This document shows, one piece after another, positions 43,892 through 52,222 of a DNA stretch of 64,000 nucleotides. A program made the position numbers and the translations under genes. The stretch spans positions 248,001 through 312,000 of the forward strand of contig CBDEWC010000039.1 of the NCBI GenBank assembly GCA_965243695.1, in the 5' to 3' direction. Below the pieces are notes generated by a model, which saw only the letters and a list, made by a program, of their open reading frames with translations, searched no databases and was not told the origin of the DNA. The number at the start of each line of letters is the position of its first letter. Positions within the stretch are counted from its first letter, which is position 1. The DNA is from JAKVCB01 sp965243695. GTDB taxonomy: Bacteria > Planctomycetota > Planctomycetia > Pirellulales > Lacipirellulaceae.

Positions 43892-45202
43892 TCAGGTGTA
43901 GCGAACAGTCTGGTGTTCTGGTTCAAAAAACGCGGGCAGCAGAGAGTCGACCCGTAACAGCCCGGACCGGGTAAGTTCAATTCGCTGGGTGGCAAGGTTC
44001 ACCTTGAGCAGGTTTTGCTCTTCGTAGTCAAGCCACTCGGCATGCCATGTCTCCAAGATGTTCACCCCAAATTTTTTCTGGAAGTAGGAACCATCAAGGC
44101 AACCTTGCTTCAACTGCAGAATCATTTCACGTATAAGTGCTTGCCGAGGAGTCGTTTGAAAACCACGGGCCAAGGGCAGTTCGCGAACCTCCAACCGATG
44201 GCAATATTCTTCCCATTCGGGGGAGTTCTGATAGTGTACACCCTGTACGTGTCCGAAACTGGCAATGCCGGTTGCGAGCAGATCGCTCCCTTGCCAGAGG
44301 TTGTCGCGGTAACTGAAGTGTACTTGCTCGGGGTCTTTGACCATCGTGTAGGCACTCGAAACGGAATAACCGGCATCTGCCAATTCGTCGAATGCGAACG
44401 AAACCCAGGACCGCTTGGCATTCCAGTTTGCAACTGGTGTTTCGATTTTTCCAGCGAGGATATCTCGCGAGTAGACGGTATTGAATGGGAGTTCCATTTG
44501 GTAGATGGTGACGCTGTCGGCGGAGAGTTCGATGGCTTGTCGAACAGTTGCTTTCCATTTTTCTTCGGTTTCTCCAACCATGCCAGCAATGAGATCGATA
44601 TTGGTGTTTGCAAAACCAGCAGCTTGAATCCATGGCCAGCTTCGAAAGATTTCTGCTGATTCATGGGCCCGACCATTGTCGCGCAGAACTTCGTCGTCAA
44701 AATGTTCGACGCCCAGGCTGAGACGTGTTACGCCGAGTTCGCAGAGCGTCTGGATTTTTGCTTCCGATAAGGTTCCTGGCTCGCATTCAAAGGTTACTTC
44801 CTCTGCTTTCTCCCAATGGATGTTTTTCTGAAGCCGATTAACGAGTCGGCGAAGTTGCCTGCTGCTCAGGAAGGAAGGTGTGCCACCACCGAAATAGACA
44901 AATCGGAAAGGACGCTCTCCCATGACGGGCAGTTTGCTGACAAGCTCAATTTCATTGGCCAGAGCTGCCAGGTAACGCTCTACCTGGTCACCATTCTTGT
45001 CGGTGAACACCTTGAAATAACAGAATTTACACCGTTTGCGACAGAAAGGGATATGCAGGTAGAGCCCCAGCGGTACATCTGCTGGTGGAGTGTGAAGTGT
45101 GGTCTGGACTTTCTCCAACTGGTCACTCGACCATTGAGAAAAGGGGGGGTAATTACTGATGAAGTAACTGCCAACATCTGTCTTGGAAGTTTGCTCTGGC
45201 AT
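43892..45202 (-). CDS. HemN/HemW-family radical SAM protein
   Basis: A 436-residue enzyme with the radical SAM motif C54-x3-C58-x2-C61 (FCRKRCKFCYF), YFGGGTPS for SAM binding, and TFECEPGTLSEAKIQ and VTRLSLGVEHFDDEVLRDNGR in the HemN-type order. HemN relatives make coproporphyrinogen dehydrogenase or haem chaperones, but family members often do other reactions. It has an extra N-terminal segment of about 40 residues and no clear HemN-specific C-terminal signature. It is followed at 21 bp by the GcvH-like gene, suggesting a shared job. Confidence 0.8.
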   Translation of the reverse strand: MPEQTSKTDVGSYFISNYPPFSQWSSDQLEKVQTTLHTPPADVPLGLYLHIPFCRKRCKFCYFKVFTDKNGDQVERYLAALANEIELVSKLPVMGERPFRFVYFGGGTPSFLSSRQLRRLVNRLQKNIHWEKAEEVTFECEPGTLSEAKIQTLCELGVTRLSLGVEHFDDEVLRDNGRAHESAEIFRSWPWIQAAGFANTNIDLIAGMVGETEEKWKATVRQAIELSADSVTIYQMELPFNTVYSRDILAGKIETPVANWNAKRSWVSFAFDELADAGYSVSSAYTMVKDPEQVHFSYRDNLWQGSDLLATGIASFGHVQGVHYQNSPEWEEYCHRLEVRELPLARGFQTTPRQALIREMILQLKQGCLDGSYFQKKFGVNILETWHAEWLDYEEQNLLKVNLATQRIELTRSGLLRVDSLLPAFFEPEHQTVRYT

Positions 45203-45358
45203 GGAAAAGCACCAAACCGTGAAATGGTTGAATAATCGGTTGCCGAGCTCAAGTTTCTTGAAATGTCAAGCAGCTGGCGTTTCGTGGTAACCAGGTTCAA
45301 AGTGTATTCTACTCGGATGTGGAATGAGACCAAAGCCAGCAGAAAGTATTTTTAGGCG

Positions 45359-46516
45359 TTAAGGGTTCTTTGGACTCTGAGATCCAAAACAGTATAGCGT
45401 TCCATCAGTATTTCCAAGGATGAGTTGTCCCGCGACCACAGCCGGTGAACCGACGAATCCGCCTCCAGCATCATATTCCCACATGGTTGCACCGGTCTCA
45501 ATATCCAGCAGGAAGATTCGGCCTTTAACCGTTGCACACACGACCTGGTCACCAGCGATAATGGGTGAGCTATCCACGCGACTTTTCACAGCGATTTTCC
45601 AGCGGAGTTTTCCGCTGGACGGTTCCAACGCGTAGATTGTTTTCCCCTGGGATCCATAGACAACCAGTCGGCTATCGACAGCAGCGGCTGTGCGGAGGCT
45701 CTGGCGGCGTTGAGGGTCGTGATAGGTCCAGTCAATGTGAGGTTCTGTTTCGGAGGGTGTGCCCAGAACAATCGCGTAGAAGGTTCCCTGTTCAGTACCA
45801 AAAAAAGCACGACCTTGGTGTGCCGCGGGCGTCGAGCCGGTGGGGCCATCGATGGGTAGCGTGGCAGAGAGAACACCTGTGTCGGCATTGACGATATGCA
45901 GCTTGCCATCGCAACCAGCCAGTAGCGCCTGCCCGGCAGCGATCGTGGGCGCGCATCTCAGAGGAGCGTCAATTTGGTACTTCCATTTTTGCTGGCCATC
46001 GTGAATCGAAAAGCTGGTGAGAATCCCTGCATCGTTAGTGAGCAGCACCGCTTCTTTATAAAGGATTGGTCCAACGTAGGATTCTGCTTCGAGCTGAACC
46101 GACCAGAGGGTGCGACCGTCTTCAGTGCTGAGGCACCAGAGCAAACCATCGTAGTCGCTGACATAAATTTTCCCGTTTTGAACGGCTGCCGCGGCGGCAA
46201 ACCCAGCCATTTCAAAGGAGTGCTTCCAGATTGATTTTCCGTCAGTAAGCCGGATTGCATGGAACGTAGTGTCGGTATCGCCAATGTAGACAATTCCATC
46301 AGAGACGACAGCCGTTGCTTCAAACCCTGCGTCCTCGGCGACATATTTCCACTGCAGACCAACATTGCTGCTCAGTGTGGAGTTGGCAACTCCTGAGCTG
46401 TGCAGATCATGACGAACCAAAGGCCAACGGTTTGTGACCTCACCGTCAGCAAGCACCATCGATGTCAACAGGCCCGCCCCGACGGCAAGAAGCCAAAATT
46501 CAAAACGCTGTTTCAT
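45359..46516 (-). CDS. exported PQQ-like beta-propeller protein
   Basis: A 385-residue protein with a signal sequence (MKQRFEFWLLAVGAGLLTSMVLA) and about six to seven tandem blades of the form GIVYIGDTDTTFHAIRLTDGKSIWKH..., the PQQ-repeat/BamB propeller. Propellers like this hold PQQ in dehydrogenases or serve as scaffolds. Here no PQQ ligand is obvious. The start codon lies within the last 17 bp of the alcohol dehydrogenase gene, so they are co-translated; the ATG at 46516 is chosen for the signal peptide. The extracytoplasmic location is inferred. Confidence 0.8.
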   Translation of the reverse strand: MKQRFEFWLLAVGAGLLTSMVLADGEVTNRWPLVRHDLHSSGVANSTLSSNVGLQWKYVAEDAGFEATAVVSDGIVYIGDTDTTFHAIRLTDGKSIWKHSFEMAGFAAAAAVQNGKIYVSDYDGLLWCLSTEDGRTLWSVQLEAESYVGPILYKEAVLLTNDAGILTSFSIHDGQQKWKYQIDAPLRCAPTIAAGQALLAGCDGKLHIVNADTGVLSATLPIDGPTGSTPAAHQGRAFFGTEQGTFYAIVLGTPSETEPHIDWTYHDPQRRQSLRTAAAVDSRLVVYGSQGKTIYALEPSSGKLRWKIAVKSRVDSSPIIAGDQVVCATVKGRIFLLDIETGATMWEYDAGGGFVGSPAVVAGQLILGNTDGTLYCFGSQSPKNP

Positions 46517-47651
46517 AGATTTGTAAATAGTCATCCAGTGTGAGTTTGACTGGATTGAATTGCCCAGTCCATTGCTCAGCAGCAGCGGCAGCAAGTTCTG
46601 GGAGGTGATCGCCATCAATACCACATTCTGATAGTTTACCAGCTAATCCCGCTTGTCGGATGAACTCTTCGACAAGGTTTGCCAGGCGGTCAACTGCGGT
46701 GTTTGCCGAAGAGGAAGCTCCCTGGCTGGGAAGTTCATTCATCAGTGTTGCGTAATCTGAACCAACAGCCTTGCCGTTGACCCGGATCACATGGGGCAGC
46801 ATCAAGCCGACAGCCTCACCGTGTGAGATGCCATAACTGGTCGTTAAGGGATTTGCCAGTGCGTGGGTCGCTCCGAGCATCGAATTTTCAATCGCAATTC
46901 CGCTGAGGCATGCCCCAATTTGCATTTGGGCGCGTGCTTCTTGATCGTTAGGATTTTGTAGTACGCGGGGAAAATTTTTCGCGAGTCGACGCCAAGCCTC
47001 TCGGCTAAATCCTTGCGAAAACCAATTTCGCGGTTTGGAAACGAAAGATTCCAGGGCATGGGCAGTTGCGTCAATTCCAGTAAGTGCAGTGACGCGGGGT
47101 GGTTGGGTCAGGGTTAGGTTGGGATCCAGAATCGCAGTACGAAAGGCAGCCTGCTTATCACCACAGGCCATTTTGAGATGGGTTGTGGCATCAGTAATCA
47201 ACGCGTAGGACTGTGTTTCGCTGCCGGTTCCTGCCGTGGTTGGTACTGCGATCATTGGCAACAAGGGCCCTGTCGCTTTTGCCGTGCCCCAATAATCACG
47301 CATTTCACCACCGCAGGAATAGAGGAAATTGATTCCCTTGGCACAGTCCATCGAACTCCCTCCCCCAATTCCAACGATTAGATCTGGTTGGAATGCTTTT
47401 GCCACTGCTACCCCGGCTTGCACGTGTTGGGTGGTCGGATTCTCTTCGACACCGTCGAATTGACGAACTTCCAGATGGCTGGTTCGAAGTGATTCGATGC
47501 CAGGCTGAGTGTGTCCGGCGGCGATAATTCCTGGATCGCTGACCACTAACACGCGGTTAACGTCTAACTCAGTGGCGAGCATACCTAACTCCGCGATTCG
47601 ACCAGGGCCGCAGACAATTTTTGTCGGGATTTGGAAAGAGGTCGGAATCAT
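46500..47651 (-). CDS. iron-containing alcohol dehydrogenase (group III)
   Basis: Interconverts an alcohol and aldehyde with NAD(P). Visible: GxGR..., IVGIGGGSSMDCAKGINFL (nucleotide binding), PTTAGTGSE, and metal ligands in GIDATAHALE (D,H), GATHALANPL and GISHGEAVGLMLP. The 383 residues are normal. It starts 25 bp after the aldehyde dehydrogenase gene, and its end overlaps the propeller gene. This supports a role in reducing or oxidising the same substrate as its neighbour. Confidence 0.92.
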   Translation of the reverse strand: MIPTSFQIPTKIVCGPGRIAELGMLATELDVNRVLVVSDPGIIAAGHTQPGIESLRTSHLEVRQFDGVEENPTTQHVQAGVAVAKAFQPDLIVGIGGGSSMDCAKGINFLYSCGGEMRDYWGTAKATGPLLPMIAVPTTAGTGSETQSYALITDATTHLKMACGDKQAAFRTAILDPNLTLTQPPRVTALTGIDATAHALESFVSKPRNWFSQGFSREAWRRLAKNFPRVLQNPNDQEARAQMQIGACLSGIAIENSMLGATHALANPLTTSYGISHGEAVGLMLPHVIRVNGKAVGSDYATLMNELPSQGASSSANTAVDRLANLVEEFIRQAGLAGKLSECGIDGDHLPELAAAAAEQWTGQFNPVKLTLDDYLQIYETAF

Positions 47652-47676
47652 GGCAGGAAGAAATCAGCAGATCACA

Positions 47677-49098
47677 TCAGCGAGGTTCGAGTTGAAACGC
47701 ACGATTACGAAATAGAAAGTCAATCATGTTTCCTTCGTGTGGTTGAAGCCAGTTAAGTTTTGTAGTTGCTATGGCTCCAAGGTTGAGACGATCAATATGT
47801 GTCGCGTTCGTTGCTGCTTCCCGAAGTGAGGTATTCCTGCTGATGACAGTACACACGAGGGTCGGGCCGATCTTTTCGAGCATTGCGTCCTGTGGGCAGC
47901 GGACGACCGCGGCAAAGGGAAACATGTATTCCTTGCTCGCGACACGGCTGTCGGGAGTTGCAGAATGAATAATTGTGGGACGCAAGTAGCTGCAGCGTTC
48001 TTTTTCAACCAGGCGAGGTCCGTAGGAAGCTGTCGCCTCAGTGACCCCCTCCTCCTCAAGATCCTGTTGGATTTGCTTCCAGGTAGCTGGGCCCACTGTC
48101 TGAACGGTGAACGCTGCCAGGCCAGCATTCGGGTCATTTGGAGGTAAGGCTTCAACCGGTCCAAGACGTTCGGCTAAGGCCTGGGCGATTTCCTCGGTAT
48201 GCCGCGAGGCCCAGATTCCCGAACAGTTGATGCAACCACGGCCGCTATTGATGAAGATGCTTTCGGCCATGAGGTCCAGATATTCTTCCCAAGAGTCAAC
48301 CACGTCATCACCAAGCAAAATCTTGGAAAATCCAGGACCGTGGGCCTGAACTTTTGGATTGCCTCGGTACCGCTGGACTGTGGCTGTTCCCCCAAAAATC
48401 ATCGAGCGTTCATTCGCTTCGAGCACGGCGGCGCCCGCTTCGGCTTCACCCGGATACAGGCAAAAGGCTTCCGGCGGTATGCCAGCCTCGGTATAGGCGG
48501 AGAAAATACGGTATGGGGTCCACGGTTCCTGAGGGCCGGGCTTCAAAACCAGTCCGAGTTGCAGGGCAATCACGGGCAGCCAAAGTGTATGGACCCCTGG
48601 GGAGTTTGAAGGCAAAACTGCCGCTAGTACGGGTGTCTGGGCCTGGTAACTGACTTCGACGCCGCGGCCTTCTTCACCCCATCCGCGGGTGAAAATTTCA
48701 AGATCGATCCCACGTGTCAGACAATCCAGTATGCGTTCCAGATTGTTTAGGACGAACGCGTTCTTTGCCATGTTCTTGCGGCACATATGTTCGGGAAGGC
48801 CTGTGCTGGCCGACTGTTGGTGAACAAAGTCTTCTGCAGATTGGCTGCCGTCACCAAGCGGCAAGATGGCGTGTTCATACAAATCAGCCGCCTTGCCCAG
48901 CATGGTAAGCAGTTCACCACTAGGAATCTCCTTGAGTCGGGTACGGGCCCGATGGGCCTGTTTCATGTCGCGGCGGATGATTCCTCCATTGGCCTGACTT
49001 ACCTTTGCAATCGGTTTGCCAGTCGCAAAATGCGCTATCTCCACAACTTCCAACGATTCGTACGGTTTTCCCCAGCGAACAATAGGTAAAGAAATCAT
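47677..49098 (-). CDS. aldehyde dehydrogenase-fold enzyme (acylating/LuxC-like candidate)
   Basis: A 473-residue protein of the aldehyde dehydrogenase superfamily. Visible: LPSNSPGVHTLWLPVIALQLGLVLKPGPQEPWTP (the NAD-site loop, like VPSNxPgxH), a SMIFGGTATV segment, and the active-site FINSGRGCINCSG with Cys289 and Cys292. Late segments such as EYMFPFAAVVR and NTSLREAATN also fit. The motifs are not those of a usual oxidising ALDH. With the adenylating enzyme upstream and the alcohol dehydrogenase downstream, an acyl-reducing role like LuxC is inferred, not shown. Confidence 0.75.
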   Translation of the reverse strand: MISLPIVRWGKPYESLEVVEIAHFATGKPIAKVSQANGGIIRRDMKQAHRARTRLKEIPSGELLTMLGKAADLYEHAILPLGDGSQSAEDFVHQQSASTGLPEHMCRKNMAKNAFVLNNLERILDCLTRGIDLEIFTRGWGEEGRGVEVSYQAQTPVLAAVLPSNSPGVHTLWLPVIALQLGLVLKPGPQEPWTPYRIFSAYTEAGIPPEAFCLYPGEAEAGAAVLEANERSMIFGGTATVQRYRGNPKVQAHGPGFSKILLGDDVVDSWEEYLDLMAESIFINSGRGCINCSGIWASRHTEEIAQALAERLGPVEALPPNDPNAGLAAFTVQTVGPATWKQIQQDLEEEGVTEATASYGPRLVEKERCSYLRPTIIHSATPDSRVASKEYMFPFAAVVRCPQDAMLEKIGPTLVCTVISRNTSLREAATNATHIDRLNLGAIATTKLNWLQPHEGNMIDFLFRNRAFQLEPR

Positions 49099-49152
49099 CG
49101 ACTTGGATTCCAGTGTGAGTCCGGCGGTCGGGGTGGTGTTAAAGAATGCTGC

Positions 49153-49211
49153 ACTTACTGTAAGTTGGTCATTTACAATGAACGCTGTAAGTTAGTCATT
49201 TACAATGAACG
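49153..49211. promoter_or_regulatory. tandem 27-bp operator-like repeat upstream of the aldehyde dehydrogenase gene
   Basis: CTGTAAGTTGGTCATTTACAATGAACG is present twice, back to back (49158-49184 and 49185-49211, one mismatch). Each copy holds TCATT-TAC-AATGA, an inverted repeat. ACTTACTGTAAGT (49153-49165) is a second palindrome at the edge. It lies 55 bp upstream of the gene on the minus strand. Confidence 0.65.
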
Positions 49212-49319
49212 CGTTAAATCCGAGGGATGACTGGATTGGGATTAGCGATGCCTTAACGTTGCGACAGGATCACAACGAGAGAACGGATTTTCATGAAGCT
49301 GCCAGGTAGGGGACACGTC

Positions 49320-50438
49320 TCAATAGACTCCGACGGTGGTTGCCTCGGCAAGTTCATGATAGGGGCGTACTCCGCTAACCCCGTCCCAAGGATACTTTTC
49401 ATACGGTGGTTCGCGTTCTCCTTCGTCCCTTTCCAAAAATCCCGGCACGAAGAATTCAGGAGTTAATGTGGTCAGCTTGACGCGCCCAGTTTGTCCGTAA
49501 TCAACCACGCAGTTGGGATTTTTAAAATCAACAACTTCAACGACAGCGCGTGGCTGGGGAGCGTAATAGGTGATTTTATAATTGTTTTCGGCAGTTACTG
49601 GGCTGGAACAGGCAAGCCCCATCAAGGTATTGCCGTAGGTTGGTGTCATGTAGAGTCCGCTTTGGTCGGGTGGCCCACCAAATAACTCTTCCACACAAAA
49701 TCGAGTCCACTGGGGAGTGAACTCGGTGCCTCCCGAAAAAATCCCAGTGATACCAGCCGCCGGCAGGCTGCTCCCCTGTTCTTCCAGGGCAAGGCAAAGC
49801 GCCTCGATCAGCTTTGGCGTACCAAACATACATTTTACATCATGGCCAGCCCGCAAAATTGTAATGGCTTGATCAATGCAGTGTTGTTTATACGCTTCAA
49901 GATGTTCAGTCCATCCTTTCTGAATGAGTTTGATGACCCAGCGAGGGTCGAGATCGATGCAAAAACAAATGCCACCTCGTTGTTGTGCTAAATGCTCAAC
50001 TGCCAGTCGCAAACGTCGAGGCCCCGATGGGCCTAGCATCAACCAGTTCGAACCAGGTGGAAAATATTTGTCAGGCAGTGTTTCACTGAACAGGGAGTAA
50101 TCGGTGCGAAAGTCTTCACAGGTAACTCGGCTCTTGGGGATTCCTGTTGTCCCACCTGTTTCAAAAACATACACCGGCTTGTCAGCCAGACCTTGAGGAA
50201 TCCACCGACGAGCAGGGCCTCCCCGAAGCCATTCGTCCTCGAAAGGGGGGAATTTTTTAAGGTCGGCAAATCCTTGGATTTCGGTCAGTGGGTCAAAATT
50301 CAACTTCGATTTGAATTCAAGCCAGAATGGAGATCCCGTTGACTCATGGAAATGCCATTGAACTGTTTTTACGGTGTGTGCATCGAGAGCTGTATCGGCC
50401 TGGTTGATTACTTCGGTAGAGGAGGAGAGGGCGTTCAT
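49320..50438 (-). CDS. adenylate-forming enzyme (PaaK / LuxE-like)
   Basis: A 372-residue protein of the acyl-adenylate superfamily with the P-loop VFETGGTTGIPKSR (residues 91-104), GPSGPRRLRLAVEHLAQ, FGTPKLIEAL, IFSGGTEF and TPTYGNTLMG (the YGxTE-like step). The short length matches LuxE acyl-protein synthetase and is shorter than PaaK (about 430). It could activate an acid as an acyl-AMP and hand it to a thiol or protein. It is transcribed toward the aldehyde dehydrogenase gene 221 bp away, across the repeat region, so shared transcription is possible but not certain. Confidence 0.75.
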   Translation of the reverse strand: MNALSSSTEVINQADTALDAHTVKTVQWHFHESTGSPFWLEFKSKLNFDPLTEIQGFADLKKFPPFEDEWLRGGPARRWIPQGLADKPVYVFETGGTTGIPKSRVTCEDFRTDYSLFSETLPDKYFPPGSNWLMLGPSGPRRLRLAVEHLAQQRGGICFCIDLDPRWVIKLIQKGWTEHLEAYKQHCIDQAITILRAGHDVKCMFGTPKLIEALCLALEEQGSSLPAAGITGIFSGGTEFTPQWTRFCVEELFGGPPDQSGLYMTPTYGNTLMGLACSSPVTAENNYKITYYAPQPRAVVEVVDFKNPNCVVDYGQTGRVKLTTLTPEFFVPGFLERDEGEREPPYEKYPWDGVSGVRPYHELAEATTVGVY

Positions 50439-50542
50439 TTAAGTGACGATAGCGAACCACGTGGCCAGAAGCAACGGGTCATCTCGAATTGGCCTGGTAA
50501 GTGCGCCTGGTAAGTGCCATGTGCCGAGGTTCCTGGCCACAG

Positions 50543-50572
50543 CAAAAAAAAACCTCGTCCGAAGGACGAGGC
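50543..50572 (-). terminator. intrinsic terminator of the small minus-strand gene
   Basis: On the minus strand GCCTCGTCC TTC GGACGAGG followed by nine T. It is a clean hairpin placed just after the stop of the gene at 50592-51053. Confidence 0.85.
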
Positions 50573-50591
50573 TTGAAAGACTTCACTTCTT

Positions 50592-51053
50592 TCAGTTCTC
50601 AGTACTGGCCGGGTTTGGTGCACTGGAGAGTTGTGCCAGCACTTGAATAACACCGTTAAGGTGCGCGAGCCGTCCTCCGAATCGATCAATGAAGTCGTTA
50701 AGCATGAAATCACCTTCCAGAAGGTTTTCATGGGTTTCGTTGATTTCTTCAGTCATACGATCCAGAAATTCGATTTGTACCTGACTAAGCGATTCAGCCG
50801 CATCTCGGCAGGCATTTGCCAAGTAAGGGTTGGCATCTCGCCATTGGTTCAGCTCGTTCGTGCGCTGACGTTGTACGGAAGCCATCGTACCAACCAAATC
50901 CTCAAGCAACTCGTTGGTTCGGTCTTGTGCGCTAAGGACTTCCCGAAGCAATTCCGAATGTTCGTCACAACCAGACGGCGCCGATTGCGGACGTGCTGAC
51001 GAGGTAACATCAACCTGGGAAAACAAAGTAGAGCTAGGCTCTTGGGTAGACAT
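50592..51053 (-). CDS. hypothetical helical protein
   Basis: A 153-residue protein with no known domain. The first 30 residues are Ser/Pro-rich, followed by long amphipathic helices (LLREVLSAQDRTNELLEDLVGTMASVQRQRTNEL, ANACRDAAESLSQVQIEFLDRMTEEINETHENLLEGDFMLNDFIDRF). A coiled-coil or bundle is likely. The ATG at 51053 is chosen because the upstream extension (to 51251) is unlike coding sequence. It has its own terminator, so it is a single-gene unit. Confidence 0.6.
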   Translation of the reverse strand: MSTQEPSSTLFSQVDVTSSARPQSAPSGCDEHSELLREVLSAQDRTNELLEDLVGTMASVQRQRTNELNQWRDANPYLANACRDAAESLSQVQIEFLDRMTEEINETHENLLEGDFMLNDFIDRFGGRLAHLNGVIQVLAQLSSAPNPASTEN

Positions 51054-51598
51054 GAAAGGGGGTTCCTCTCTCGGCGGGACATTCAAGCGTCCAGGCAAAG
51101 CCAGGACGTTAGATGACAAATTCTCATCTCTTACAAAGTTAACAGATGAACTGACAAAAGGGAACCTTTTACGCAGCACCTTTTGCCAGTAATTACAGAT
51201 TGGCCGTCGCAGCTGGAAGGGAAATGGCCACCATAACATGGTGCCGGACATGGCTCAGCGAACTTGGCCGTGTTTCCAGCCCCGTTCAAGACATCCTCGA
51301 CTCCGCCTACCACCGTTGCTCCTACGACCTTTCTCTACCTTTAATTTAGTAGAAATTTTAAATCCGTTCCAGGATTCGGTCTATTTTCTTCCGCTAAAAA
51401 ATTATTTCTTTCGAAATATAGGGTTGGATTCAAGCAAGGTCGACTTTTTGGGCGGGTTGTCGGGTGGGGCCTCTTGACCCTAATTCGTGAGTTAAAGTCC
51501 TGGGCTCTGAGTTCCCGATGGATCTTGTAAACCTCCATGGCGAATTTGGCCGTACCGCTTGCCGACAACCACTTTTGCCCCGAGCCAAGACCCTTTCC
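51054..51598. other. divergent intergenic region, nothing recognised
   Basis: About 545 bp with T-rich and A-rich stretches near 51350-51420 but no clear gene. It probably holds promoters of the two divergent genes. Confidence 0.4.
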
Positions 51599-52222
51599 AT
51601 GATGACCCACCTCGGCCAGTCTAGAAGCCACGAATACGGCTATTTGACCGTGTTGGAGCACGACCCCTACGGATTGCTGGGTGGTTATTTGATCATTGAC
51701 GACCGTGGCCGGCCGTTGGAGTTCCATTGTACGGCACCTGTTCAGCCCAGCCGAGCCGAGGAAATTCTCTATGGTGCGACTTTAGGGCCGTGTCTGGTTG
51801 GGGAACAAATTGGTGGTGGCCTCATAGCCGCTGCCCGACTCAGGCCCCAGGTGGTCCTGATCGACCAACTCGATCTCAGTTTTCTTGGCCCACAGCATGC
51901 AATGGAGACGGTCCTGTTAGTTGCTAGCACCGACAGGGGATCGGCTGGGGATGGCGTAGAACCACGGCTTGCGGGAGTGGGTGATTCGAGCCGTTTGCCA
52001 CCAACCGCAGGTACCACGCCCCGACACTCGTTCCAGGTTGACCAGTACCGATTTGAATTACCACCGAACGGGGTGGGCGATCAAAATGTCGTCAGCCGGA
52101 TGCTGGAGTCCCTGAGCCAGCGTGTCGATTTAGCAGAACCATTTGAACGAATTCATTTGGCAATCCGAGAGGCGGGAGCAATGGGTGGAAGGGACGACCA
52201 GAAAAGTGTGGACGCAGCATAA
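51599..52222 (+). CDS. hypothetical protein preceding the SNF2 helicase gene
   Basis: A 207-residue protein, start MMTHLGQSRSHEYGYLTVLEHDPYGLLGGYLIIDDRGRPLEFHCTAPVQPSRAEEILYG. No family is recognised. The C-terminal part includes an Arg/Glu-rich stretch. Its stop lies inside the SNF2 gene by 38 bp when that gene starts at 52185, which implies coupling. The frame continues upstream to 51518, but the first ATG pair at 51599 fits best. Confidence 0.6.
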   Translation: MMTHLGQSRSHEYGYLTVLEHDPYGLLGGYLIIDDRGRPLEFHCTAPVQPSRAEEILYGATLGPCLVGEQIGGGLIAAARLRPQVVLIDQLDLSFLGPQHAMETVLLVASTDRGSAGDGVEPRLAGVGDSSRLPPTAGTTPRHSFQVDQYRFELPPNGVGDQNVVSRMLESLSQRVDLAEPFERIHLAIREAGAMGGRDDQKSVDAA

